Origin: Pseudarthrobacter sulfonivorans
GTDB taxonomy: Bacteria > Actinomycetota > Actinomycetes > Actinomycetales > Micrococcaceae
Direction: 5' to 3'
Assembly: GCF_001484605.1 (NCBI RefSeq)
Contig: NZ_CP013747.1
Span: forward strand, 2,046,001-2,110,000
Length of the DNA stretch: 64,000 bases
The stretch's first letter is position 1. Each line of letters starts with the position of its first letter. The notes beneath the pieces were generated by a model, which ran no database searches, was not told the origin of the DNA, and was given only the letters and a program-made list of their open reading frames with translations. Positions 1 through 8,779 of this stretch are shown piece by piece. Both the position numbers and the translations under genes were made by a program.

Positions 1-2
1 CC

Positions 3-431
3 GTGTTCCTTTTCCAGAAGGGGTCCTCCGAATCCAAGCCCGTGGGCAAGGCTGCGCCGCAGGACCAGGATCCGCGCGATGCCACCATCAGCAAGGCCAC
101 GCCGTGGCCGGTGAAGCGCGGCGGCCTGGTGCTGAAGCTGTATGAGCACTCCCTGTCCATACTCCTGCTGCTGCTGTTTGTTGCCTCGTTCAGCCTGCAC
201 GCCGCCGGCGGAACGTCGGCCTACAACGAGGAGCAGCAAACCCACGGCCAGCCCACCGTCACCCTGTTCCAGTACTTGGCCACCAGCCGGTTCTGGTTCG
301 AGTCCTTCCAGAACTGGCAAAGCGAATTCCTCGCCGTGGCGGTCCTGGTGGGCGCCTCCGTCTACCTCCGCGAAAAGGGCTCACCCGAGTCCAAGCCGGT
401 GGCCGAGCCGCATTACGAGACCGGGGCCTGA
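3..431 (+). CDS. Membrane protein, C-terminal part (5' end outside window)
   Basis: The reading frame is open to the window edge, so the true start lies upstream and the GTG at position 3 is only the first in-frame triplet. The fragment has one hydrophobic segment (about residues 45-68) and a hydrophilic loop. The motif KGSxESKPV appears twice, near residue 6 and near residue 125, and NWQSEF occurs just before the second copy. The protein is therefore probably two repeats of a TM-loop-TM unit, with this fragment holding the second. The pattern matches small actinobacterial membrane proteins annotated as DUF6766; function is unknown. It converges on the glycerate kinase gene. Confidence 0.7.
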   Translation: MFLFQKGSSESKPVGKAAPQDQDPRDATISKATPWPVKRGGLVLKLYEHSLSILLLLLFVASFSLHAAGGTSAYNEEQQTHGQPTVTLFQYLATSRFWFESFQNWQSEFLAVAVLVGASVYLREKGSPESKPVAEPHYETGA

Positions 432-507
432 GCGGCGCGCGCCCAGGCAGCCGCAGCCCAGGCAGTAAGCCCAGCGCCGCCGGGGGCGCTTGCCGCCGGG
501 GCTGGCT

Positions 508-1632
508 TCAGGCGCCTTCCAGAACCTGGCTGGTAGCCCAGGCCACGTATTTTGCCGCGTTGGCGACGGCGTCTTCCGGGCTGGCCGCGACATCCAGCAG
601 CTGCGCGGCGGCTACCACGCCGTGCGCCGCGAGGTCCTCGGGCGTCACCAGGATCCGCCCCGCCACCACGATCACCGGGATCCCGCGTTCCCGGGCTGCG
701 TCGGCGAGCGCGATGGGGGCCTTGCCGGTCAGCGACTGCGAGTCCATGGAACCCTCGCCGGTGATCACCAGGTCGGCGTTGTCCAGCTGGCTTGCGAGGC
801 CGGTGAGCCCGGCGACGAGCGCGAACCCGCCTTCCAGCCGGGCGTTGGTGAAGGCAAGGAACGACGCCGGGAAGCCGCCCGCCGCCCCGGCTCCCGGGAT
901 GTTGACGTCCCGGCCAGTGGCCTCCCGGAGTACGGACGCCCAGTTGCGGAGACCGGCGTCGAGCTGTTCCATTGCCTCGTCGTCGGCGCCCTTCTGGGCC
1001 CCGAAGACGTGGGCCGCGCCTGTGGGGCCATAGAGAGGGTTCTGGACGTCCACGGCGATCCTGAACGAGGCGGCGGACAGGCGCGGGTCCAGTCCGGTGG
1101 TGTCGAGGGCTGCAACGTCGGCGAGTGATCCGCCGCCCAGCGGAACAACGTTGCCGGCGGCGTCCAGCGGCTTGAGTCCCAGCGCACGCAGGGCGCCGCT
1201 GCCGCCGTCGGTCATGGCCGATCCGCCCAGGCCCAGCACAATCTCGGTGGCTCCAGCGTCGAGGGCCGCGGCGATCAGCTGTCCGCAGCCGTAGCTGTGG
1301 GCCCGCAGGGCGTTGGCGGGGGTGGGCTCCATCTCGGCCAGGCCGGAGGCCTGCGCCGTCTCGATGACGGCGGTAGCACCGTCGTCGGCGTTCTTCCGGA
1401 TGGCCCAGGCGGCGCCCACGGGGGCGAGGATGGGACCCACGACGGCGTTGAGCCGCTCCTCGTAGCCGGCCGAAACGGCAGCCTCCAGGGTTCCTTCACC
1501 GCCGTCGGCGATGGGAAACTGGTTGGCGACGGCGTCCGGGTAGACGCGCAGCGCACCTTCGGCGATGGCGGCGGCGGCCTCCGCGGCGGTGAGCGAGCCC
1601 TTGAACTTGTCCGGAGCGATGAGAATGCGCAT
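508..1632 (-). CDS. glxK: Glycerate kinase
   Basis: Phosphorylates D-glycerate with ATP (GlxK/GarK family), feeding glyoxylate- or serine-derived glycerate into glycolysis. The 374-residue protein begins with the family hallmark MRILIAPDKFKGSLTA and contains the glycine-rich GGEGT and GLGGSAMTDGG stretches and VITGEGSMDSQSLTGKAP. Its length is normal for the family. An upstream in-frame ATG at 1683 would add 17 residues that do not look conserved, so I chose the ATG at 1632; the ATGs at 1644 and 1641 are also possible. It is transcribed in the same direction as the methyltransferase gene upstream. Confidence 0.9.
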   Translation of the reverse strand: MRILIAPDKFKGSLTAAEAAAAIAEGALRVYPDAVANQFPIADGGEGTLEAAVSAGYEERLNAVVGPILAPVGAAWAIRKNADDGATAVIETAQASGLAEMEPTPANALRAHSYGCGQLIAAALDAGATEIVLGLGGSAMTDGGSGALRALGLKPLDAAGNVVPLGGGSLADVAALDTTGLDPRLSAASFRIAVDVQNPLYGPTGAAHVFGAQKGADDEAMEQLDAGLRNWASVLREATGRDVNIPGAGAAGGFPASFLAFTNARLEGGFALVAGLTGLASQLDNADLVITGEGSMDSQSLTGKAPIALADAARERGIPVIVVAGRILVTPEDLAAHGVVAAAQLLDVAASPEDAVANAAKYVAWATSQVLEGA

Positions 1633-1704
1633 GCCGTCCATCATGCCAGCCGCGTCCGGGAAAGCGCTTGCCCAATCCGACATGCGGACAGCACGGGACG
1701 CCCC

Positions 1705-2550
1705 CTACCGGCCGGCGTCGGGATCCTTAGCCTTGAGCACCGCAAAGTAACCCGGTATGCGGCTGTTCCCCCCGGCGTCCATCAGCGGGTTGGTCTCGAT
1801 GGTCGCGGCCCCGTCCTCCACCAGCGTCCACCGGTCCCTGGGCATCACACGGGCGAGCTCCTGCGGTCCGAAGTGGCCCGGCATGGGCAGTGTCCGGATC
1901 GCGAGCTCCAGCGGGGCCGGGATGCTCCGCAGCGACGCACCCAGATGCGCGACGTACTCCACCGGGTTGCCCTGGAAGTTAGTCTCCGCCAGGAAGACTG
2001 TGCCGCGGGCGCCCACGAGCTGCCTCAGATTTTCCATCAGCGCGGCCTGGTCGGCCGGGGTCAGGACGTGCAGCACACCGCGGACAAAGACGTTGGCATC
2101 CGTTGATCCCACCAGCCCGGAAGCCGCCCCTGGCTCGGTCATGTCACGCGCCAGGTAGCTGACACCCTCAACGCCCGCCGATTCGTCACGGGCACGGGCC
2201 ACCGCGTTCGCAGAGACGTCAACACCCAGGACCTGGGGTGAAAACGCTGTCAGCGCGCGGCTGAAGGCGCCGTGCCCGCACCCCACATCCACCACGGGAA
2301 GGCTGGGATCGAAGTGCCGCTGCAGGACGTCCCGGTAGCCCAGCAGCTCATGATCCGTGCCGGAGTCCCACAGCACGTCACTCCGGGCGCCCGTCCTGGC
2401 GATTCCGGCCCAATACCTGTCCCAGGCCATGGTCCTGTTTTTCGGAGCCGACCAGGACAGCCTGATCAGTTTGGGCAGGATCAAGTACTTCCGCAAGGCG
2501 GCGAGCACCGGTTTCGCTGGGGAGGACACCGTACAAATATAGGACGTCAA
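1705..2550 (-). CDS. Class I SAM-dependent methyltransferase
   Basis: The 281-residue protein has the Rossmann-type SAM-binding motif VVDVGCGHGAFSRAL (about residues 86-100), the acidic GVDVS at the end of strand 2, and DANVFVRGVLHVL in the motif IV region. The first 40 residues are basic and not part of the fold; a later start such as the ATG at residue 41 (MAWDRYW) is possible. The substrate cannot be told from sequence. The gene ends 72 bp before the glycerate kinase start and may share its transcript. Confidence 0.75.
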   Translation of the reverse strand: MTSYICTVSSPAKPVLAALRKYLILPKLIRLSWSAPKNRTMAWDRYWAGIARTGARSDVLWDSGTDHELLGYRDVLQRHFDPSLPVVDVGCGHGAFSRALTAFSPQVLGVDVSANAVARARDESAGVEGVSYLARDMTEPGAASGLVGSTDANVFVRGVLHVLTPADQAALMENLRQLVGARGTVFLAETNFQGNPVEYVAHLGASLRSIPAPLELAIRTLPMPGHFGPQELARVMPRDRWTLVEDGAATIETNPLMDAGGNSRIPGYFAVLKAKDPDAGR

Positions 2551-2583
2551 ACAGGCTGCGGCGGTTTGGCCGGGCTGGTCCGT

Positions 2584-2970
2584 TCAGGCGGTGGCCGCGG
2601 GCTCCTTCAGCAGCCAGGCCATGGCGTCGTCGCGGGACGTAAAGAACCGGGTGGGGCAGGGCAGTTTGTTGATGCCCAGGATGAAGTTGGCCAGTACTTT
2701 GTCCACGGGCGACGCCCCCAGCAGCGCAATGCGGGAAGCCTGGCAGGGGCGGCCAAAAACGGCACGGGCTCCCCGGCTGACCTGGGCCGTGGTGGCCATA
2801 TCCACCAGCATGGGATGGCGGCGGGCCCCGCACAGGTCGTTCACGTTTTGCATGGCGGCCTGGGCGTCGGATTCCGCGATGGACACGCCCCGCGGCCACT
2901 TCAGCTGGATAACACCCTGTTCATCCAGCGTCAGGTCCGCCTTGGCTGCTTCTTCAGGCTGACTTGTCAC
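2584..2970 (-). CDS. STAS/SpoIIAA-like small protein
   Basis: The 128-residue protein has an alternating beta-alpha pattern with HPMLVDMATT and FTSRDDAMAWL near the end, as in the STAS/SEC14-like proteins common in Arthrobacter (DUF7793-type). A longer frame opens at 3015, but the GTG at 2970 has a good GGAGG six bases upstream, so I start there. It is divergent from the histidine kinase gene. A partner role in that signalling block is inference only; the family has no established reaction. Confidence 0.65.
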   Translation of the reverse strand: MTSQPEEAAKADLTLDEQGVIQLKWPRGVSIAESDAQAAMQNVNDLCGARRHPMLVDMATTAQVSRGARAVFGRPCQASRIALLGASPVDKVLANFILGINKLPCPTRFFTSRDDAMAWLLKEPAATA

Positions 2971-3074
2971 GATTACCCTCCGCGCATTCTTATAGGAACA
3001 GGTGTGCTCCGTCACCCTACAATGTACTCAGTCAGGAGCAAGCAGGTGCTCACTCAGGAGCGAAGGGGGCAGGT

Positions 3075-4730
3075 TTGCCAGCGGTCACACCACATTTCGC
3101 AACCGTGCCATACCTGGCTGTCGTTGCGGACCCCGACGCCGGGCGCCGGGAATTCACCACGGCGGCCCTGGAGGCGGCGGGCTTCACGGTCAAAACTGGC
3201 GGCGACGCGGCCAGTCTGTCGGCGCTTCTGGACGAGCGCGAGCCCTCCGTCCTGATCCTGGACAGTTCACTCTCCGACGTCGACGCGACCGCCCCTGTGC
3301 TGGTCCTCGTGGATCTCGACAGTCCGGCAGAGGTCAAGTCAGTGGAGCATGCCGGCGTACGGGACTCCATCGCCAAGCCGCCTGCTGCCAAGGAACTCGT
3401 CCACCGCGCCACAGCCCTGATCAACCTGGTCTCCCGCCGGAATGAAGCGCGGCAGGAAGCGGAGACGCTCCGCGAAAGGCTGCGGCAGGTATCCGCGGCG
3501 GTCCGCGGAACCAACCATCCGCAACAGATCGCCGACTTTGTGGTCAGGGGGTTCGGCGAGACGTTCGGCGCGGACCGCGTCTGGCTGACCACATTCGACG
3601 ACGACAGGGTGCCACCCATCACCGCCCAGTGGCAGCGGCCCGGCCTGGCTCCGCTGCCCGAAGGATTGTTCACGGACGAAGACCCGGTGCGCAGGACGGC
3701 TGACGCACTGTGGTCGCGGGCTGAGGCACTGACGGCGGACGGAGCGTTCGCACCGCTGGGCACCGGCGACGTCCAACTGCCGGCCGAACTCGCGAAACTG
3801 CGCGCCGCCGCATTCGTGGCCGTCCCGATGGGGGACGGCAGCACGTCCCTGGGAATTATTTGGATCGCCCTGCTTAACTCGCCCAGGGAATGGTCGCGGG
3901 CCGAGCTGGCACTGATCCAGCACGTGGCCGGCAATACCGCCCACGGCCTGATCCAAAGCCACCTGATCACCAGCCAGCAGCAGGTGGTCAAGCAGCTCCA
4001 GCAGCTGGACAAAGCCAAAACCGACTTCCTGGCCACCGTCAACCATGAGCTCCGCACGCCGCTGACATCGATCATGGCGTACCTGGACATGATCCAGGAG
4101 AATACGTCCGATCCCGTGTCCAGCGAGGTCCACCAGATGCTGGACATCGTGGTCAGGAACACGGAACGGCTGCGGTTGCTGATCGAAGACATGCTGAGCG
4201 TTTCCCGCAACGGGCATGAACAAAGCCCGCTGCACCTGACCCCTGTCCGGCTGGCTCGGACTCTGGAGATCGTCACCGCTGCGCTCAGGCCGCTCGCGAA
4301 AGTGCAGAACGTCGCCATTGTGATGGCTCAAGCCTCGGAGGATCAGGAAATCCTTGCCGATGAGGTTCAGCTGCAGCAGGTTTTCACGAATCTGGTCTCC
4401 AATGCCATCAAGTTCACCCCAGGCGGCGGACAGATCGATGTCGTCAGCCTGACGCGGGCAGATGCAGACGGCACCCGCTGGGCGACGGTCAGCGTCTCGG
4501 ACAGCGGGATAGGGATCTCCAGCGACGAGATAGCCCACATCTTCACCCGCTTCTACCGCGCCTCGAACGCGATGTCCGGGGCGGTTCCGGGCACCGGACT
4601 TGGGCTCGCCATCACGCAGGACATCGTCCAACGCCACGGCGGCCGCATTGACGTAACCTCGGAGCTGGGCGTTGGCACCACTGTCACCGTGAACCTCCGC
4701 CTTGGAGCCCACGCGTCCCACGGAACCTGA
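3075..4730 (+). CDS. Hybrid sensor histidine kinase (REC-GAF-HisKA-HATPase)
   Basis: Cytosolic histidine kinase of 551 residues with no membrane segment. Order: receiver-like domain (about 12-115, phosphoacceptor-like LILD and conserved lysine in IAKPP), coiled-coil linker (about 120-140), GAF domain (about 150-300), HisKA with H324 in NHELRTPL, and HATPase with FTNLVSNAIKF (N box), SDSGIGI (G1), FTRFYRA (F) and GTGLGLAI (G2). The frame is open from 2964, but AAGGGGGCAGG sits just before the TTG at 3075, which I take as the start. Twenty bases later begins a GGDEF-EAL gene, so the likely output is c-di-GMP turnover. The signal is unknown. Confidence 0.85.
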   Translation: MPAVTPHFATVPYLAVVADPDAGRREFTTAALEAAGFTVKTGGDAASLSALLDEREPSVLILDSSLSDVDATAPVLVLVDLDSPAEVKSVEHAGVRDSIAKPPAAKELVHRATALINLVSRRNEARQEAETLRERLRQVSAAVRGTNHPQQIADFVVRGFGETFGADRVWLTTFDDDRVPPITAQWQRPGLAPLPEGLFTDEDPVRRTADALWSRAEALTADGAFAPLGTGDVQLPAELAKLRAAAFVAVPMGDGSTSLGIIWIALLNSPREWSRAELALIQHVAGNTAHGLIQSHLITSQQQVVKQLQQLDKAKTDFLATVNHELRTPLTSIMAYLDMIQENTSDPVSSEVHQMLDIVVRNTERLRLLIEDMLSVSRNGHEQSPLHLTPVRLARTLEIVTAALRPLAKVQNVAIVMAQASEDQEILADEVQLQQVFTNLVSNAIKFTPGGGQIDVVSLTRADADGTRWATVSVSDSGIGISSDEIAHIFTRFYRASNAMSGAVPGTGLGLAITQDIVQRHGGRIDVTSELGVGTTVTVNLRLGAHASHGT

Positions 4731-4750
4731 ACCCGGAAAGGAGGCACCAG

Positions 4751-6289
4751 ATGTTCGCTGACGATGACCCCAGGCTCTCCCAGCTGCTCGATGGCATCGT
4801 CAGGCTCGCCTCCGGAGACCTCCAGTCGCGGATAGAAGTATCGCCGGCCCGGGACGAGCTCGACGCCATCATCATGGGCACCAACCTCCTGGCCGAGGAC
4901 CTTCAGATCATCTACGAAGAGCTTGAGCAGCGCGTTGAGGTCCGCACACAGCTGCTGCACGAAGCCCACCGCGAAATGCAGATGATGGCCATGCAGGATC
5001 CCCTCACCGGCCTCGCGAACCGCTCAGCGCTTCTGTCCGCGCTGAAGTCCGCCCAGGACCACGACGGCGATCCCCTCAGCCAGCCCGTCATCCTCCTCCT
5101 TGACCTTGACGCCTTCAAATCCATCAACGACACCCTCGGCCACACTGCCGGCGATCAGGTCCTGATCACCGTGGCGCAACGCATCCGCAGCGCCGTCCGT
5201 ACCAGCGACGTGGTTGCCCGGCTGGGCGGGGACGAGTTCGCCATCGTTATGCCGGCCACGGGCGCCGACCAGGCCGCCGTCGTAGGCCAGCGCATCCTGG
5301 CCGCCATCAAAGAACCCATTGACCTGCCTGACCGGACCGTCCGCTGCGGGGCGAGCGTAGGACTCAGCGTCGGGGCGGCCGGGCGGAGGGCCGAGGACCT
5401 GCTGATGGAGGCCGATGTGGCCATGTACGCCTCCAAAGCCGAGGGCCAGAACCGGCTCCACGTCTTCGAACCCGGGCTCCTGCTCATCCGGAGGCTCCGC
5501 AGCCAACTCCTTGAGGATCTCCGGGCCGCCATCAAGGGCAACGGCCTGGTGCTGCACTACCAGCCCGTGGTTGAACTGGGCACCGGGCGCATTGAAGGGG
5601 TGGAAGCCCTGATCCGCTGGGACCACCCCACCCGCGGGCGCATCATGCCGGACGAGTTCATCCCGCTGGCAGAAGATGCCGGCCTGATCTCCGAATTGGG
5701 CCTGTGGGTGCTAAACACGGCTGTAGGCCAGCTACGCACCTGGATTGATGCCGACCTGGTGGACAGCCGGTTTTCCGTCCGGATCAACATCTCCGCGACG
5801 GATCTGCAGAGCCTGCAGTTCATCGAGGACGTCCGCGCCGTGCTCAAGGAGACAGGCGTCCGTCCCGAGCAGGTTGTCCTGGAGCTGACCGAAGCGGCCA
5901 TCGTCAGGGGCAACGACCTGGACCGGTATTCCCTGGGCGGGCTGCGCGGGCTGGGGGTCGGGATCGAGATCGACGACTTCGGTACCGGATACTCCTCCAT
6001 CAGCTACCTGCGCCGGCTCCCCGTGGACCGGGTCAAAGTGGACCGGTCCCTGATCGAGGGCCTGGGCACAGACCCCAGCCAGCCGGCACTGGTGGCTGCA
6101 GTCCTGCAGCTGGTGCGCGCCTGCGGGCTCGAAGCCGTGTGGGAAGGCGTGGAAACGGCGGAACAGGCCGAGCACCTCCGGAACCTCGGGTGCCTCAGCG
6201 CACAGGGCTATTTCTTCAGCAAACCCGTCCCGCCCGAACGGATTCCTGCGCTGCTGGCCGAAACTTCTTCCGAAAGTAATAGAGGTTGA
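4751..6289 (+). CDS. GGDEF-EAL protein (c-di-GMP cyclase/phosphodiesterase)
   Basis: The 512-residue soluble protein has a HAMP-like/coiled-coil N-terminus (about 1-80), a GGDEF domain with intact G159-G160-D161-E162-F163, and an EAL domain with E285-A286-L287, DDFGTGYSS and EGVET all present. Both active sites look complete, so it could make and break c-di-GMP. The start has AAAGGAGG eight bases upstream. It lies 20 bp after the histidine kinase and is almost certainly co-transcribed with it, which suggests the kinase controls it. No N-terminal sensory domain beyond the coiled coil is visible. Confidence 0.92.
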   Translation: MFADDDPRLSQLLDGIVRLASGDLQSRIEVSPARDELDAIIMGTNLLAEDLQIIYEELEQRVEVRTQLLHEAHREMQMMAMQDPLTGLANRSALLSALKSAQDHDGDPLSQPVILLLDLDAFKSINDTLGHTAGDQVLITVAQRIRSAVRTSDVVARLGGDEFAIVMPATGADQAAVVGQRILAAIKEPIDLPDRTVRCGASVGLSVGAAGRRAEDLLMEADVAMYASKAEGQNRLHVFEPGLLLIRRLRSQLLEDLRAAIKGNGLVLHYQPVVELGTGRIEGVEALIRWDHPTRGRIMPDEFIPLAEDAGLISELGLWVLNTAVGQLRTWIDADLVDSRFSVRINISATDLQSLQFIEDVRAVLKETGVRPEQVVLELTEAAIVRGNDLDRYSLGGLRGLGVGIEIDDFGTGYSSISYLRRLPVDRVKVDRSLIEGLGTDPSQPALVAAVLQLVRACGLEAVWEGVETAEQAEHLRNLGCLSAQGYFFSKPVPPERIPALLAETSSESNRG

Positions 6290-6463
6290 TCGATTAGGGG
6301 CTGCGCTTTTGGATCATCCCGATATACCATCAAGTTGCGGTATCCGATTCTTCGAGGCCAGGAAGATCGGCATTAATCAGAAGTAGCGCATTCCGAAGGC
6401 AACTGGAAATTTGAAAATAAAGGGGCCAAGGAGCCATTACTTCGTCAACTGGGGGCGTTGCTA
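6290..6463. other. Intergenic spacer before EAL gene
   Basis: 174 bp that is visibly less GC-rich than the flanking genes, as expected of a promoter region. I see no clear -35/-10 pair and no stable hairpin. The break suggests the EAL gene can be transcribed apart from the upstream kinase and GGDEF-EAL pair. Confidence 0.35.
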
Positions 6464-7516
6464 ATGACGGTTCGCGTACAAGCTTGGGGAGTTATTGCGG
6501 CGGTTTTGGCGGATTCCGATCCTGCCGGCGCGGCAATACGTCAGCGCCTTAGCAACCGCTTGGGGGAAAACCCCGGCATGCCGGAACGGGCCCTGCTGGA
6601 ATATCTTCTGGAACGCCGGCAACAGGACACCACAGACGCGGATACGCCCGACACCGCGCGCTTCCCGCAGCCTCCCAGCGCCATGCCGCCACAGGTGGCC
6701 GAGCAGCTGGATTCCCTGCGCAGCCTGTCGCGGATCAGCTCGCTACTGGAAAACCAGATGCTGATGACCGCGTTCCAGCCCATCTACGGCCTCGAGTCCA
6801 AGGCCGTTGTGGGCGTAGAGGCGTTGTCGCGCTTTGTCAGCGACGACGGCGCCAGCGCGGAACTCTGGTTCGCCGAGGCGGCCGCCGTTGGATTGGGCGC
6901 CAACCTGGAATTCTCGGCACTCGCGTCCGCAGCCGCCGCAGCCGCAAAACTCCCCCCGCACGTCTATGTCGCCCTGAACATCTCCCCCACGTCATGTCTG
7001 GATCCCCGGCTGCCCGAATTGTTCGACCACATCGAGCTGCCAATAGACCGCATTGTGCTCGAATTGACGGACGGAATTCCGGACGAGGAATACTCGCATT
7101 TCGTTTCCGCAATTACGCCGCTCCGGGAACGCGGGCTGCGCATTGCAATCGATGATTCACACCCCGGCGCGGGCGCCCTCAGCCGGATGCTCCATCTGCG
7201 GCCCGACTTCATCAAGCTGGGCAGGAACGTGATCAGCGGCGTGGACACGGATACGTCCCAGCACGCCCTGGCCGCTTGCCTGGTGGACTTCGCGGAGCAG
7301 ATCGGCAGTATTCTGGTGGCCGAAGGTGTTGAAACCGCCGAGGAACTGATGGTCCTCACCGAGTTGGGCTTCAGCGCCGGCCAGGGCTACCTGCTGGGCC
7401 GGCCCTCGGTGCAGCCTAAGGATTGGGCGGCATGGAATACGCCGCTTGACCCCGACGGGCTCCGCCGCCTCGCCGCCGCAGCCGATCACGCCCACGGTCC
7501 CGGCGGCGCTGACTGA
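6464..7516 (+). CDS. EAL-domain protein (c-di-GMP phosphodiesterase)
   Basis: The 350-residue protein has an N-terminal region of about 95 residues without a recognised domain, then an EAL domain: VEALSRF, LNISPTS, VLELTDG, IDDSHPGAG, DFIKLGR, VAEGVET and GQGYLLGRP. The main metal-binding and catalytic positions (E, N, E, DD, K, E) appear kept, so it is probably active, although DDFGTG reads DDSHPG. GGGGG at 6451-6455 favours the ATG at 6464 over the TTG at 6458. It follows the GGDEF-EAL gene after 174 bp and may have its own promoter. Confidence 0.85.
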   Translation: MTVRVQAWGVIAAVLADSDPAGAAIRQRLSNRLGENPGMPERALLEYLLERRQQDTTDADTPDTARFPQPPSAMPPQVAEQLDSLRSLSRISSLLENQMLMTAFQPIYGLESKAVVGVEALSRFVSDDGASAELWFAEAAAVGLGANLEFSALASAAAAAAKLPPHVYVALNISPTSCLDPRLPELFDHIELPIDRIVLELTDGIPDEEYSHFVSAITPLRERGLRIAIDDSHPGAGALSRMLHLRPDFIKLGRNVISGVDTDTSQHALAACLVDFAEQIGSILVAEGVETAEELMVLTELGFSAGQGYLLGRPSVQPKDWAAWNTPLDPDGLRRLAAAADHAHGPGGAD

Positions 7517-7539
7517 CGGGGACCGCGCGGCGGCACAGC

Positions 7540-7568
7540 GGGTACCGGCACGTTCGAAAACGGTACCC
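7540..7568. terminator. Hairpin between convergent genes
   Basis: GGGTACCG (7540-7547) and CGGTACCC (7561-7568) form a perfect 8-bp stem with a 13-base loop, between the stops of the converging EAL and phosphodiesterase genes. There is no long T run, so termination is inferred from position. Confidence 0.4.
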
Positions 7569-7594
7569 TCGACAACGACACGCTCCAACCCGGG

Positions 7595-8401
7595 TCAGCT
7601 GCCCTGCCACTCGCCTCGCTCCTGCAGGACCTGCTTCAGCAGATCCGCGCGGTCCGTCACGATCCCGTCCACGCCCAGGTCAAGCAACCGGTGCATCTCG
7701 GCAGGGTTGTTGATGGTCCACACGTGGACCACGAGGCCCAGGGCGTGCGCCCGCCGGACATAGGCAGGCGTCACCACGCGGATGGCCCCGTACCGGACCG
7801 GAACCTGCAGCGCCTGGACATCCCGCAACGGGCCCCGCAGCACATAGCGCAGCCACGCGGCCGGAAGTACCGGGCCCAGCAGGACGAACAGCGCGTTCGT
7901 CACCATCCCTGCCGACGACGCCACCGGACGGCTCAGCAGCTTCAGCACCGCCCGGCGTCGGCGGTCCGAAAAACTTGCCACCAGGACACGGTCATGTGCG
8001 GCGTGCCGTTCGATGCCGGCGGCCAGGCTTTGCACGGAGTTCCAGTCTTTGACGTCCAGGTTCAGCCGGGCGGCCGGGAAGGCCATCAGCAGGTCATCGA
8101 AGAGCGGCACGGGCTCGCGCCCGCCGATCCGCGCGGTGGAAACCTCGGCGGCGGTTAGCTCGGAAATCCGGCCACGGCCGTCAGTGACCCGGTCCAGGGT
8201 GTCGTCGTGGAAGAGCAGCAGCACGCCGTCGGAGGTGGTGTGCACATCCGTCTCGAGGTACTCATAGCCAAGTTGGGCGGCGGCCCGGAAGGCGGCCATC
8301 GAGTTCTCCAGCCCCTCCCGCGAGAATCCACGGTGGGCCATGGCGATGGGATGCGAAGGACGGGCAGCACCGCCGGAAGCATCAAAAAACGGCTCAGTCA
8401 C
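7595..8401 (-). CDS. Glycerophosphodiester phosphodiesterase
   Basis: Hydrolyses glycerophosphodiesters to glycerol 3-phosphate and an alcohol (GDPD family, cytosolic UgpQ-like). The 268-residue protein has the catalytic set H23-R24, E50, D52 and H65 in AHRGFSREG, YLETDVHTTSDG and LLFHDDTLDR, plus VHVWTINN and GVDGIVTDR near the C-terminus. There is no signal peptide. The GTG start at 8401 lacks a strong ribosome site, so the start is moderately sure. It is about 28 bp downstream of the small gene at 8429-8677, on the same strand. Confidence 0.9.
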   Translation of the reverse strand: MTEPFFDASGGAARPSHPIAMAHRGFSREGLENSMAAFRAAAQLGYEYLETDVHTTSDGVLLLFHDDTLDRVTDGRGRISELTAAEVSTARIGGREPVPLFDDLLMAFPAARLNLDVKDWNSVQSLAAGIERHAAHDRVLVASFSDRRRRAVLKLLSRPVASSAGMVTNALFVLLGPVLPAAWLRYVLRGPLRDVQALQVPVRYGAIRVVTPAYVRRAHALGLVVHVWTINNPAEMHRLLDLGVDGIVTDRADLLKQVLQERGEWQGS

Positions 8402-8428
8402 GCTTGTGAGCGTACCGGAGCCCCTGGG

Positions 8429-8677
8429 CTAAGCGTCCTGCGGCACAATCTCCACGCCGTCACTACAGTGCAGCAGCGTGCGGCCATGGCCGTCGTCGAG
8501 ATCCACCCACACAGCGGTGTGGTCCCACGTGATGGCGTCCACGAACCCGCTCGTTTCGTATCCCGGGGCGCGGCGGACGCGCACGCGGTCGCCCTCTTTC
8601 AGTGCCTTCCAGTGCGCAGCCGGCTCTGCCGGGCGCAGCGGCGCTTCGGCCGCGCGTTGATTGCCGTTCCTTGCCAT
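8429..8677 (-). CDS. Small SH3-like protein, paralogue A
   Basis: An 82-residue protein whose last 50 residues look like a small beta-barrel: VRVRRAPGYETSGFVD, then an Asp and a VW pair, then a closing EIV. The start is the ATG at 8677, preceded by AAAGGGG; the frame extends to 8728 without a better site. The same pattern occurs in the small proteins at 24838-25068 and 55936-56160, so these three appear to be dispersed paralogues. Function is unknown. A nucleic-acid or protein-binding SH3-type fold is a guess. Confidence 0.65.
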   Translation of the reverse strand: MARNGNQRAAEAPLRPAEPAAHWKALKEGDRVRVRRAPGYETSGFVDAITWDHTAVWVDLDDGHGRTLLHCSDGVEIVPQDA

Positions 8678-8779
8678 GACTTCCCCTTTAGCCGCGGATG
8701 TGTATCCGTAGCCCACGGTAGGTGGCAAACGTGAACGGAAGGTGAGCGGAAGCTGTGAATTCCGGCTATGGCGCCGGGA

